Assembly: GCA_938041695.1 (NCBI GenBank)
Contig: CALISI010000057.1
Coordinates: 22,093-86,092 of the forward strand
Origin: an uncultured Actinomyces sp.
Lineage (GTDB): Bacteria; Actinomycetota; Actinomycetes; Actinomycetales; Actinomycetaceae
Length of the DNA stretch: 64,000 bases
Reading direction: 5' to 3'
Shown: positions 17,747 through 26,544 of the stretch, in pieces
Layout: each line of letters begins with the position of its first letter
How positions within the stretch are numbered: the first letter of the stretch is position 1
Notes under the pieces: generated by a model
The model's input: the letters and a program-made list of their open reading frames with translations, nothing else
What the model was told of the DNA's origin: nothing
Databases searched by the model: none
Made by a program: the position numbers and the translations under genes

Positions 17747-18466
17747 TTAGCCGATACGGCGTGCGCGAATCAGATATTGATTCGAGGTTATCTCATCCGC
17801 CAGCGTCGTGGCCGGACCGTGTCCGGGGACGAGAACCGTGCGCGGGTCAAGAGCGTTGGAAATCGTACGCAGCGAATGACGCATTTGCGTTTCATCACCA
17901 CCTGGCAGATCGGTACGTCCAACGCTGTCTTTGAAGAGGACGTCGGCGCTCAACGCCCACGGGACTGGCTCACCCGAGGAGTAGAACGACTGGTTATTCA
18001 CGCGAATATCCAGCGGGCTCTCACCCAGGAAGACCGCAGATCCCTCGGTGTGGCCGGGAGCAGGGACCATGCGCAGCCACACGCCGGGCACCACTTCGAA
18101 AGAATCCGTGGGCACGTCACGCAAGTGCGCGGGCCTCACCCACTCACCGACGAAGTCCGGCAGCGGCATGGGAAGAAACGAGGCCGGGTCATCCATGCGG
18201 TACATGTCAGGGCCCGGCAGGTAGACCGGCACGCTCGAACCATCTGGTCCCCACGAGGACACAGCAGCGGCGTCCCAGACGTGGTCGGGATGACCGTGGG
18301 TGAGCAGGACCGCACCAACACCCACGCCCTCACGCTCAAGGACCTCACGGATCAGATGCTGGATACCGGCCGACGGATCGACGACAAGAGCTGTGCCCGC
18401 CCCGGAAGGGACGAGCACCAGCCCATTCGCCGCGTAGAAAGGCGACGGAATAACGTGAAGACGCAT
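17747..18466 (-). CDS. MBL-fold metallo-hydrolase (glyoxalase II-like)
   Basis: A 239-residue cytoplasmic metallo-beta-lactamase-fold hydrolase. The zinc motif is LLTHGHPDHVWDA (THxHxDH type), with later ligands in PAPGHTEGSA, DVLFKDSVGRTDLPGGD and PGHGPATTL. This pattern matches the glyoxalase II/YcbL group, which often acts on thioesters, but the substrate is unknown. ATG 18466 lies one base after the TGA of the upstream DUF349 gene (ATGGAGTGACATG), so translation is probably coupled. Longer upstream starts would run into that gene and are rejected. Confidence 0.85.
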   Translation of the reverse strand: MRLHVIPSPFYAANGLVLVPSGAGTALVVDPSAGIQHLIREVLEREGVGVGAVLLTHGHPDHVWDAAAVSSWGPDGSSVPVYLPGPDMYRMDDPASFLPMPLPDFVGEWVRPAHLRDVPTDSFEVVPGVWLRMVPAPGHTEGSAVFLGESPLDIRVNNQSFYSSGEPVPWALSADVLFKDSVGRTDLPGGDETQMRHSLRTISNALDPRTVLVPGHGPATTLADEITSNQYLIRARRIG

Positions 18467-18467
18467 G

Positions 18468-19802
18468 TCACTCCATGGACGAGGAGATCTGTTCGAGCCA
18501 CGACCGCTTAGTCTCAAGGGCTTCGCGAACGCTCTGCGCCGCCTTCGCGTTACCCTTGGCCTCGGCCTCGCTGAGGGAACGCTCGAGCTGAGCGATCTGT
18601 TCCTCAAGCTGACCAACCATGCCTGCCGCACGAGCGCGGGTCTCCGGGTTCGTGCGACGCCATTCCTTCTCTTCCGCTTCACGGACGGCAGCCTCAACTG
18701 CGCGCAGGCGGCCCTCAATGCGGTGCAGGTCGGAAGAAGGCACGCGGCCTACCTCTTCCCAGCGGTCTTGAATCTGGCGCAACTGGGCCTTGGCGCGTTC
18801 AATGTCGGTCACCGGCAGGATCGCCTCAGCGTCCACGAGGATGGCTTCCTTGACCGCGAGGTTCTCACGGTACTCAGCGTCCGTGGCCTCATCCTTGGCG
18901 CGACGGGCATCGAAGAAGACCTGCTGAGCAGCACGGAAGCGCGCCCACAGCGCATCGTCTTCCTTGCGGGACGCGCGCGGGGCAGCCTTCCAACGGTTCA
19001 TGAGCTCGCGGTAGGCGCCGGAGGTACGCGACCAGTCCTCGGACGAGGACAGGGCCTCGGCCTCAGCGATCAGCGCTTCCTTCACGCGCTTGGCTTCGGA
19101 CTGCGCCTGGTCAAGCTGCGAGAAGAACTGACGGCGGTGACGGTCAAACTGGGTACGCGCGGAGGAGAAGCGCTTCCAGAGCTCGTCCTCCACGGCCTTC
19201 TCCAGGCGGGGGCCACGGCGCTGAAGGGTCTTCCACTCTTCCAGCAGGTCACGCAGCGTTTGCCCGGACTGCTTCCAGTGCGTCTTCGCAGGATCCTGCG
19301 CGACAATCGCCTCGGCGTGCTCAACGACCGAGGTGCGCTCGGCAAGAGCCTGGGCCTTGGCTGCCTTACGCTCTTCGCGGGCGACCTCCTTGCGTTCCTC
19401 GGCTGCCTTCTCGACGGCCGCAACGCGCTCACGCAGCGCCGGGATGTCACCGATAACGTTGGGAGAGGCGACCTGCTCACGCAGCGTCGCGAGCGTCTGG
19501 TCAATGTCGCGCGGGCTCAGGCTCGCCAACCGATCCTCGAAGAGCTTAATCGTCGCCTCAAGGTCGGCGTAACGGCGCTCATAGAGAGCGTAGGGAGAAG
19601 CGGGAATACCCTCGGGGAAACCGCCAATGACGCGTTCCTCGTCTCCATCCTTGACATAGACGGTCCCATCCTCGCTCATGCGGGCGAAGGGATGCTCAGG
19701 CACCTCGGACGCTGTTATCGTCGTCGAGGAAGCGACCTCCTCCGGCGTTGAGGGAGCAGCTTCAGGAGCGTTTTCGTTATTCGGAATCGGCGTCGTGGTC
19801 AC
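18468..19802 (-). CDS. DUF349 coiled-coil protein
   Basis: A 444-residue soluble protein with several copies of the DUF349 helical repeat (phrases such as LWKRFSSARTQFDRHRRQFF and LWARFRAAQQVFFDARRA). Almost the whole chain after residue 80 is predicted as long charged helices. Such proteins are widespread in Actinobacteria, often beside rel; their role is unknown. GTG 19802 is chosen because AGAAGGAATATC stands right before it; the upstream ATG would run through the palindrome described at 19850-19880. The N-terminus contains a Pro/Thr/Glu-rich disordered stretch and the motif HPFARMSEDGTVYV. It is the first gene of a coupled pair with the MBL hydrolase. Confidence 0.8.
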   Translation of the reverse strand: MTTTPIPNNENAPEAAPSTPEEVASSTTITASEVPEHPFARMSEDGTVYVKDGDEERVIGGFPEGIPASPYALYERRYADLEATIKLFEDRLASLSPRDIDQTLATLREQVASPNVIGDIPALRERVAAVEKAAEERKEVAREERKAAKAQALAERTSVVEHAEAIVAQDPAKTHWKQSGQTLRDLLEEWKTLQRRGPRLEKAVEDELWKRFSSARTQFDRHRRQFFSQLDQAQSEAKRVKEALIAEAEALSSSEDWSRTSGAYRELMNRWKAAPRASRKEDDALWARFRAAQQVFFDARRAKDEATDAEYRENLAVKEAILVDAEAILPVTDIERAKAQLRQIQDRWEEVGRVPSSDLHRIEGRLRAVEAAVREAEEKEWRRTNPETRARAAGMVGQLEEQIAQLERSLSEAEAKGNAKAAQSVREALETKRSWLEQISSSME

Positions 19803-19849
19803 GATATTCCTTCTGAGACGAGGGCTTACGCCCGGCGCGGGTGTGTGCC

Positions 19850-19880
19850 GATGTGACACACACATCTAGTGTGTCACATC
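19850..19880. promoter_or_regulatory. Perfect 12-bp inverted repeat upstream of DUF349 gene
   Basis: GATGTGACACAC (19850-19861) and GTGTGTCACATC (19869-19880) are perfect inverted copies with a 7-base gap. The element lies 48-78 bp upstream of the GTG at 19802. It could be an operator for a dimeric repressor or a leader hairpin. It has no T tract, so it is not a typical terminator for either neighbour. Confidence 0.6.
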
Positions 19881-19968
19881 TAACGAGGAGGGGAAAGTGA
19901 ATCACCCGAAAAGGGGACGGATGTAACACCCTTTTCCCGCTGATCGGCGCAGGCCACCCCCGCCTCGT

Positions 19969-22269
19969 CTATGTGTCAGCACCGATGCGCACTGCCTCGA
20001 AGACACCGTCAACCCGACGCAGGGCGGACAGAACCGCATTGAGATGGCCAAGATCGGCTAGCTCGAAGGAAAAGTTGCCCGACGCGACCTGATCCCCGTC
20101 AGTCTTAAGCGCAGCAGCGAGAATGTTGACGCGGTAGTCGGACAGGACACGGGTCAGATCGGACAGCAGGCCGCCGCGATCGAGCGCACGCACCTCAATC
20201 TGCACCCGGAAAGGAGCCCCAAGCCCCTTCTCGTTCCACGAAACATCAACGAAACGCTCAGGCTGCAGCTGTCCCAAACGCAACGCGTTCGCGCACGTGG
20301 AGCGGTGCACCGAAACCCCCTGGCCGCGGGTAATGAATCCGACGATGTCATCCCCCGGAACAGGAGTACAGCACTTGGCGAGCTTGACCCAGATGTCGTT
20401 GGGACTCAGCCCGGCCACTGTAATCGCCGCATCACCGCTATGCTCCGAGCGAGGCTTCTGCGAGCCGGGCGTCACACCCTCAGCAAGCGTCTCCTCTGTA
20501 CCGTCTCCCCCACCCAGGTTATCGACGAGCCGGGTCACAACGTTTTGTGCGGAAATATGCCCTTCACCAACGGCGGCGTACAGGCCAGACACATCCGGGT
20601 ACCCGAACGACGTCGACACCGACAGAATCGAGTCGTGGTTCATCAGGCGCTGGAGGGGCAGGTTCTGCTTACGCATCGTGCGCGCCAACGCTTCCTTGCC
20701 CGATTCGATGGCTTCCTCGCGGCGTTCCTTCGAGAACCACGCCTTAATCTTGGCGCGCGCACGCGGGGACGCAACAAATGCGAGCCAATCGCGAGATGGA
20801 CCCGACTTATCGGACTTCGACGTGACGACCTCGACCGTCTCACCCGACTCAAGGCGCGTGTCAAGCGAAACGAGACGACCGTTCACCTTCGCACCCACGG
20901 TGCGGTGCCCGACCTCCGTGTGCACGGCATAGGCGAAATCAACGGGAGTTGCGCGCGCTGGTAGGACGATGACCTGTCCCTTCGGGGTAAACACGTACAC
21001 CTCGTCGCCGGCGATCTCATAGCGCAGCGAATCCAGGAACTCCTCGGGGTCTCCTGTCTCCCGTTCCATCTCGACCAGGGCACGCAACCAGTTCGCCTGC
21101 TCGTCCGAGCTCATCCGATCAGAATCGCCGCCCGTGGCATTGGGGTTCTGCTTGTACTTCCAGTGCGCCGCCACGCCATGTTCGGCACGCTCGTGCATAT
21201 CGAAGGTGCGGATCTGAATCTCCACGGGCTTGCCACCGGGACCGATAACCGTCGTATGCAGCGACTGGTAGAGGTTAAACTTCGGCATCGCGATGTAGTC
21301 TTTAAAACGACCCGGGATGGGATTCCACCGCCCGTGCAACGACCCCAGGACTCCGTAGCAGTCTTTGATCGACTCCACAAGGACGCGGACCGCGACCAGG
21401 TCGAAGACCTCGTCGAATGCCTTCCCGCGCACGATCATCTTCTGGTAGATCGAATAGTGACTCTTCGGGCGACCGCTGACCGTGCCCTTCGTGCCCGAGC
21501 GACGCAGATCCTCCTCGATCTGATCGATGATGTCGCGCAGGTATTCCTCACGCTGCGGAGCGCGCTCGGTGACAAGGCGGTCGATCTCCTCGTAGATCTC
21601 CGGGTACAGCGTCTTAAAGGACAGTTCCTCGAGCTCCCACTTCACCATGTTCATGCCGAGGCGGTGGGCCAGCGGCGCATAGATTTCGAGGGTCTCCTGC
21701 GCTTTCTTCGCCGCCGACTTCGCTGGGACGAAGCGCCACGTCCGGGCGTTGTGCAGGCGGTCCGCCAACTTGATGAGGAGGACACGGATGTCGCGACTCA
21801 TCGCGACGAGCATCTTGCGCAGGGTCTCGGACTGTGCAGCAGCCCCGTAGTGCACCTTGTCGAGCTTGGTGACACCGTCCACGAGGTTGGCAATGGCTTC
21901 TCCGTACTCGGCAGCCAACTGCTCGAGGGTGTAGTCCGTGTCCTCGACCGTGTCGTGCAGCAGTGCGGCGACGAGCGTCGGCGTTGTCATACCCATTTCC
22001 GCCAAGATGGTCGCGACGGCAACCGGGTGGGTGATATAAGGTTCGCCAGACTTGCGTATCTGTCCGCGATGATGTTCCTCAGCTGTGCGGTACGCACGCT
22101 CAACGACGCTGATATCCGCCTTCGGATGATTAGCGCGCAGCGCACGCACAAGCGGCTCAATCTCAGGGATCGTGGCGCGCCCTCGCGAGCCAAACCACAC
22201 GAGGCCGGAGCGCACCCGGGAACCAGCCGCCGGAAGCGCGGAGCCTGTTGTCATGTCGTCGCTGCTCAT
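19969..22269 (-). CDS. rel: Bifunctional (p)ppGpp synthetase/hydrolase
   Basis: Rel makes and degrades (p)ppGpp and so controls the stringent response. The 766-residue protein has all expected parts in order. These are the HD hydrolase domain (HDTVEDTDYTLEQL and LADRLHNARTW), the synthetase domain (GRPKSHYSIYQKM and FKDYIAMPKFNLYQSLHTTV) and the TGS domain (VYVFTPKGQVIVLPARATPV). A Cys-containing zinc-finger-like region (LAKCCTPVPGDDIVGFITRG) and a C-terminal ACT domain follow. Length and order match a long ribosome-associated Rel. Start ATG 22269 has only a weak ribosome site; a second ATG five codons in is possible. TATCAT six bases before the first ATG might indicate leaderless transcription. 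Confidence 0.96.
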   Translation of the reverse strand: MSSDDMTTGSALPAAGSRVRSGLVWFGSRGRATIPEIEPLVRALRANHPKADISVVERAYRTAEEHHRGQIRKSGEPYITHPVAVATILAEMGMTTPTLVAALLHDTVEDTDYTLEQLAAEYGEAIANLVDGVTKLDKVHYGAAAQSETLRKMLVAMSRDIRVLLIKLADRLHNARTWRFVPAKSAAKKAQETLEIYAPLAHRLGMNMVKWELEELSFKTLYPEIYEEIDRLVTERAPQREEYLRDIIDQIEEDLRRSGTKGTVSGRPKSHYSIYQKMIVRGKAFDEVFDLVAVRVLVESIKDCYGVLGSLHGRWNPIPGRFKDYIAMPKFNLYQSLHTTVIGPGGKPVEIQIRTFDMHERAEHGVAAHWKYKQNPNATGGDSDRMSSDEQANWLRALVEMERETGDPEEFLDSLRYEIAGDEVYVFTPKGQVIVLPARATPVDFAYAVHTEVGHRTVGAKVNGRLVSLDTRLESGETVEVVTSKSDKSGPSRDWLAFVASPRARAKIKAWFSKERREEAIESGKEALARTMRKQNLPLQRLMNHDSILSVSTSFGYPDVSGLYAAVGEGHISAQNVVTRLVDNLGGGDGTEETLAEGVTPGSQKPRSEHSGDAAITVAGLSPNDIWVKLAKCCTPVPGDDIVGFITRGQGVSVHRSTCANALRLGQLQPERFVDVSWNEKGLGAPFRVQIEVRALDRGGLLSDLTRVLSDYRVNILAAALKTDGDQVASGNFSFELADLGHLNAVLSALRRVDGVFEAVRIGADT

Positions 22270-22296
22270 GGCCCCATGATAGCGACGAACGAGCGA

Positions 22297-22322
22297 GTCC
22301 GGGGATCAGACAATCCCCGGAC
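22297..22322 (-). terminator. Hairpin between apt and rel
   Basis: GTCCGGGGAT (22297-22306) pairs perfectly with ATCCCCGGAC (22313-22322) around a six-base loop. No T tract follows on the minus strand, so it may be a weak terminator of the secD-secF-apt run or a structural element near the rel promoter. Confidence 0.4.
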
Positions 22323-22336
22323 CCGCACACTGTCAA
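22308..22336 (-). promoter_or_regulatory. Candidate rel promoter
   Basis: A perfect -35 TTGACA (22336-22331) is followed after 17 bp by TTGTCT (22313-22308), which is a poor -10. It overlaps the hairpin at 22297-22322. Transcription from it would begin about 30-35 bases upstream of rel. Confidence 0.35.
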
Positions 22337-22346
22337 GAAGCAGTGC

Positions 22347-22886
22347 TCACAGATGCAGTGCGGTCTCCACCGTCACATCCGAGAGCACCGAGCGCCCGCC
22401 CAGCGCATCAAGCTCGAGCAGAACGGCCACGGCCTCGACGGACGCACCGCACTGACGTAGCAGCCTGACCGCTGCGTTTGCGGTACCACCAGTGGCGAGC
22501 ACGTCGTCAATAATGAGGACACGCTGGCCCTCATGGACGGACTCCGGATGGATTTCCATGCGGGCCGTGCCGTACTCGAGCTCATAATCGACGCCGATCA
22601 CGTGGCCGGGCAGCTTGCCGGCCTTACGGATCGTCAGCATGCCGATTCCGAGTTCGGCAGCCACGGGGGCACCAAGGATGAAACCGCGCGACTCGAGGCC
22701 CGCGACGGCGTCGATGCGGCCCGCGTAGCGCGCACCGATCAGCTCGACCAGTTCTTTGAACGCCGGGCCGTTCGCGAACAGCTCGGTGATATCACGGAAC
22801 AGGACGCCGGGTTCCGGGAAATCCGGAATCTCCAGAAGGTTATGTTGCACCAGGGCGGCAACGCGGTCGCCAAGCTCACCGATCAT
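22347..22886 (-). CDS. apt: Adenine phosphoribosyltransferase
   Basis: Converts adenine and PRPP to AMP in purine salvage. The 179-residue length is usual. The PRPP-binding loop is VLIIDDVLATGGTANA near residues 125-140; DFPEPGVLFRDITELF and AGLESRGFILGAPVAAELG are typical Apt segments. ATG 22886 overlaps the stop of secF (ATGA), so the gene is translationally coupled to the secretion genes. The order secD-secF-apt-rel is a common Actinobacterial arrangement. Confidence 0.96.
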   Translation of the reverse strand: MIGELGDRVAALVQHNLLEIPDFPEPGVLFRDITELFANGPAFKELVELIGARYAGRIDAVAGLESRGFILGAPVAAELGIGMLTIRKAGKLPGHVIGVDYELEYGTARMEIHPESVHEGQRVLIIDDVLATGGTANAAVRLLRQCGASVEAVAVLLELDALGGRSVLSDVTVETALHL

Positions 22887-23971
22887 CGATGATTCTTCTT
22901 CCTGTGGGGCTGGTTCTCATTACCCAGACGCTGTCCGGGCTTGATCGGAGCCACCTTGACGGACTTCGCCGTGGAAGCCTCTCCGGTGGCGGTGCGGTGG
23001 TCGCGCTCATGTGCGACCGCTGCGTTGTGCTCGCGGGTCTTGTTCGAGAGCTCCTGGAACGTCACCAGGAGCGGCGACGCGATGAAGATCGACGAGTAGG
23101 TACCGGCGATCATGCCGACGAACAGAGCCAACGAGATATCCACCAGGGTACCGGGGCCCAGGGCCACGGAACCGATAATAAGGATCGCGCCGACGGGGAG
23201 AAGCGCCACAACCGAGGTGTTGATCGAGCGAACCATCGTCTGGTTGACCGCAAGGTTCACGTACTCGCCGAAGGTGTAGTGCTTCTGATCGTAGACATCC
23301 GAGGTCAGCTCGCGCACCTTGTCGAAGACGACGACGGTGTCATAGAGCGAGTAGCCCAGAATCGTCAGGAAGCCGATGACGGTCGCGGGCGAAACCTCTA
23401 CCTGGAGGATCGCGAAGACACCCACGGTGACAGCGATATCGTGCAGCAGCGCCAGGAGCGCGGAGGCAGCCATGCGCCACGAACGGAAGTAGACGGTCAT
23501 CAGCAGGGCAACGAGGGCCATGAAGATCGCGAGCGACTGCGCGGCCTTGGTGGTGACCGACGAGCCCCAGGAGGGACCGATCGAGGAGGACTGAACCTCG
23601 GAGGCATCGACGCCGTAGGCGCCGGCCAGGGCCTCACGCATCTGCGCGGTCTGCGCGGAGTCGAGGGACGTGGTCTGGATGCGCACGGAGTCAGAACCCA
23701 CGCGCGTCACCTTCGGGCTGCCCTCGACAAGGCCGCTTGAGCTGACCGCACGCAGTGCGAAGGACTCGCTCTGGTCGCTCACGTGAGCGACGTCAAACTG
23801 GGAACCACCGGTGAACTCGATCGAACGGTTCAGGCCAAGGATCGCGACGAGCGCGAAACCAACGACAATTACGCCAGCGGCAAGACCGACGAAAATCTTG
23901 CGCTTGGGGACGACGGCGTAGGACTTCTCGCCCGAGTACAGGGCGTTGCCCCACTGAGCAAAACTCATCAT
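22883..23971 (-). CDS. secF: Protein translocase subunit SecF
   Basis: SecF works with SecD as the proton-driven motor that pulls exported proteins through SecYEG. The protein has 362 residues and six membrane helices. The first is in GLAAGVIVVGFALVAILGLN, followed by the signature RSIEFTGGSQFDV and the C-terminal helix cluster with GFLTILGYSLYDTVVVFDKVR. The C-terminus is a basic cytoplasmic tail. The start is one of two adjacent ATG codons (23971 or 23968), one base after the TGA of secD, and GAGGAGAAC within the secD end is the ribosome site. It overlaps apt by four bases. Confidence 0.96.
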   Translation of the reverse strand: MMSFAQWGNALYSGEKSYAVVPKRKIFVGLAAGVIVVGFALVAILGLNRSIEFTGGSQFDVAHVSDQSESFALRAVSSSGLVEGSPKVTRVGSDSVRIQTTSLDSAQTAQMREALAGAYGVDASEVQSSSIGPSWGSSVTTKAAQSLAIFMALVALLMTVYFRSWRMAASALLALLHDIAVTVGVFAILQVEVSPATVIGFLTILGYSLYDTVVVFDKVRELTSDVYDQKHYTFGEYVNLAVNQTMVRSINTSVVALLPVGAILIIGSVALGPGTLVDISLALFVGMIAGTYSSIFIASPLLVTFQELSNKTREHNAAVAHERDHRTATGEASTAKSVKVAPIKPGQRLGNENQPHRKKNHR

Positions 23972-23972
23972 G

Positions 23973-25925
23973 TCAGTTCTCCTCTTCCTCGGTCGCGACA
24001 GTCGAGTCATCCGTCGATTCAGTCGGCGAGGCCGCTTCAGCCTCTTCCTGCGCCTTCGCTGCAGCGAGGCGCGCTGCACGGCGTCGCTCGGCAATCGACA
24101 GTCCTTCCCCGGCCTCGTCTTCCTTGTTCTTGGAGGCGGAGTCTCCACGGGCGACGACGCGCCCACGGCCCGCGTACACGAGGGAGCTCTTCGCGCCCAG
24201 GTGCTCGGGGTCGAGGCCGGAGAACTTGTGGCCTTCTCCGAAGAAGCGCGTACGGATCAGCAGCTCCATCATCGGGTGGGTGAACAGGAAGATCACAGCG
24301 ATATCGATGATCGTCGTGACACCAAGCGTGAACGCAAAGCCCTGAACGCCACCAACGGCGAGCAGGTAGAGGACCACGGCAGCGACCAGGTTGACAGCGT
24401 CGGAAACGAGAATGGTGCGCTTGGCGCGATCCCACCCTTCTTCGACAGCGGCCTGCAGCGGTCGGCCATCACGAACTTCATCGCGGACACGTTCGAAGTA
24501 GACGATGAAGGAGTCAGTCGTCACGCCGATTGCCATAATCAGGCCGGCGACACCCGCCAGCGACAAGCGATAGCCCATCGCCCACGAGAGCAGCGTAATC
24601 ACCAGGTAGGTGATAACCGAGGCCACCACCAGCGAGCCCGCCGAGATGATTGCCAGACCGCGGTACTGCCAAATCAGGTAGAGGATGACCAGGAGGAAGC
24701 CGATGAGGGCTGCCCACAGGCCAACCGTCAGGTGATCGGTACCGATTGTCGCCGAGATCTGCTGTTCGGACTCGACCTCGAAGTTAAGCGGCAGCGAACC
24801 GAAGCTCAGCTGATTTGCGAGCGTGGACGCGGACTGAGCGGTGAAGTTACCGGTGATCTCAGCCTGTCCGTTGGGGATGATCGCGTTCATCGAGGGGGCC
24901 GTGATGACCGTACCGTCGAGGACGACCGCGAAGGAGTTACGGTCGGGACGGCCCTGGTAGAACGAGGAACCTGAGGGGTCAGACTCGTGGAATCCGTAGA
25001 GGATGGTGGAGGTGTCCTTGAACTTCTCCGTGCCCGCGTCGTTGAACTGCAAGGAGACCGCCCACTGACCGGTGGTCTGTCCGTTGCTGTTGCGCGCGAG
25101 ACCGGCCGTCGCAGTCTTCAAGTCCGAACCCGGCACCGCAACGGGGCCGAGGATGTACTTGATCTGACCGGAATCGTCACAGGCAGCGTAGGGCTTGTCC
25201 GAGGCACCCTCGACGTGCTTCACGTCGGCCGCAGCCGAGCAGTCAAGCGTCAGGAAGTCGTACATAACCTGCTCAGTAATCCAAGCGAGATCCGACGCGT
25301 TCTCCGGTGTCGTCGCAGGAGTATCGGACAGGACACCGTCCTGGTTGTTGTCAGCAATGCCCATCGCGGTCGACGCATCAAGGGCGGTGGACTGCACGCC
25401 AGACTGGGCCGCTTCGGTCGCCGGGGCACCAGACTGGGCACCCGACTGCTCGCCGGACTGGGCACCCGACTGTTCGCCGGACTGCGCCGTGCCCGTCTGC
25501 GACGGCTGCTGGTTCTGGATGACGCCCTGGGCTGCGCCGATGCGCAGGACAGGACGGAAGTTCATCTGCGAGGACGAACGAATCAGGTCCAGCTGTTCCT
25601 GCGAGGGCGTGCCGGGGATCGACACCATGATGTTCGAGTTACCCATCGAGGTAATCTCGGACTCGGACACACCAGAGGCGTCGATACGGTTACGAATAAT
25701 CGAGATCGCCTGGGTAATGTCCTCTTCGGTAATCTCGCGCTGTCCGTCGCCCGTCACGGTGGGGGTCAGGATGAGCTGAGTACCGCCCTTCAGATCGAGA
25801 GCGAGATCGGGATACGGAGACACGCCCTCGGTAAAGTGCCCGATCGCAAGTGCCGCACACGCCGCCACGATGGAGACGGTGAGGGTCACGAGCGCGCGCA
25901 CAGGGCGTCGCTTATGTGATGCCAC
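23973..25925 (-). CDS. secD: Protein translocase subunit SecD
   Basis: SecD is the larger partner of SecF; 650 residues starting with GTG 25925. The first membrane helix is near residues 12-30, followed by the D1 motif DLALDLKGGTQLIL. The extracytoplasmic head carries an unusual low-complexity insertion of QSG units (about residues 143-180), described as a finding. FGSLPLNFEV leads into five C-terminal membrane helices with LSLAGVAGLIMAIGVTTDS and FERVRDEVRDGR. The cytoplasmic C-terminus is long, acidic and Ala/Glu-rich. The gene is followed directly by secF and preceded by yajC, the normal Sec accessory order. Confidence 0.96.
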   Translation of the reverse strand: MASHKRRPVRALVTLTVSIVAACAALAIGHFTEGVSPYPDLALDLKGGTQLILTPTVTGDGQREITEEDITQAISIIRNRIDASGVSESEITSMGNSNIMVSIPGTPSQEQLDLIRSSSQMNFRPVLRIGAAQGVIQNQQPSQTGTAQSGEQSGAQSGEQSGAQSGAPATEAAQSGVQSTALDASTAMGIADNNQDGVLSDTPATTPENASDLAWITEQVMYDFLTLDCSAAADVKHVEGASDKPYAACDDSGQIKYILGPVAVPGSDLKTATAGLARNSNGQTTGQWAVSLQFNDAGTEKFKDTSTILYGFHESDPSGSSFYQGRPDRNSFAVVLDGTVITAPSMNAIIPNGQAEITGNFTAQSASTLANQLSFGSLPLNFEVESEQQISATIGTDHLTVGLWAALIGFLLVILYLIWQYRGLAIISAGSLVVASVITYLVITLLSWAMGYRLSLAGVAGLIMAIGVTTDSFIVYFERVRDEVRDGRPLQAAVEEGWDRAKRTILVSDAVNLVAAVVLYLLAVGGVQGFAFTLGVTTIIDIAVIFLFTHPMMELLIRTRFFGEGHKFSGLDPEHLGAKSSLVYAGRGRVVARGDSASKNKEDEAGEGLSIAERRRAARLAAAKAQEEAEAASPTESTDDSTVATEEEEN

Positions 25926-25951
25926 GGTTCTACTTTCCGTTCAGCCTTGAC

Positions 25952-26365
25952 TTACTTCTGCTGCTCGTCGGGCTCGTTGTTGAAGAAATCATCGTTGGTC
26001 GGCTCGTCGAGGCCAAGGACCGTCTCGTCCTCGTCCGTCGTCTCGTCCGTGCCAGCGGTCTCGACCGCGTCCTTCTGCTCTGTGTCGGCGAGGGGCGGCT
26101 GACCGCCAATTTCGGCGATCATCTGGCGTTCCCAGTACATCTCGTGCCCGTCGGTGGTCTCCAGGACGATGATGTCGCCGTCGAGGTCAACAAAACGACC
26201 CCAGAAGCCGACGCGGGTACGAACCCATTCTCCGGGCGTCACGGCGGCGAGCTGGTCGCGCTTTTCCTGCTCCATCTTCGCCATCTGCTTCTTGCGGGAG
26301 GTCGAGCTCCACCACATAAAAGCGACCATGACGACGATCAGGATCACGAGGGTGTAGTTGTTCAT
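25952..26365 (-). CDS. yajC: Sec translocase accessory protein YajC
   Basis: A 137-residue single-span membrane protein that associates with SecDF. One N-terminal helix (YTLVILIVVMVAFMWW) precedes a basic stretch (SRKKQMAK) and the conserved KV/TPGEWV-type domain (LAAVTPGEWVRTRVG). The C-terminus is a long acidic Thr/Glu/Asp tail ending in EPDEQQK. ATG 26365 is used because it puts the helix at the N-terminus; an upstream start 15 codons earlier would add a charged segment before the helix. The 179 bases from here to ruvB hold no gene. Confidence 0.88.
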   Translation of the reverse strand: MNNYTLVILIVVMVAFMWWSSTSRKKQMAKMEQEKRDQLAAVTPGEWVRTRVGFWGRFVDLDGDIIVLETTDGHEMYWERQMIAEIGGQPPLADTEQKDAVETAGTDETTDEDETVLGLDEPTNDDFFNNEPDEQQK

Positions 26366-26544
26366 AAAGGCTGATTCACTTTCGATGACGGTCAGGCGCT
26401 TGAAGCGCACCTTGCCAGTCTAATGCCCGAGGAGGGTTTTAGCCTAAGTGATCAACGAGTGGCGCGGCGCGCGTATCACCCGAGCCTCTTTGACACCGCC
26501 GCGTGTAGCCGTGGCCAGCCACGATAGGTACGAGGCCCACTCCC

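Noticed and set aside
19850..19880. Terminator interpretation of the palindrome
   Set aside because: No T tract on either strand and it lies in front of, not behind, the nearest gene.
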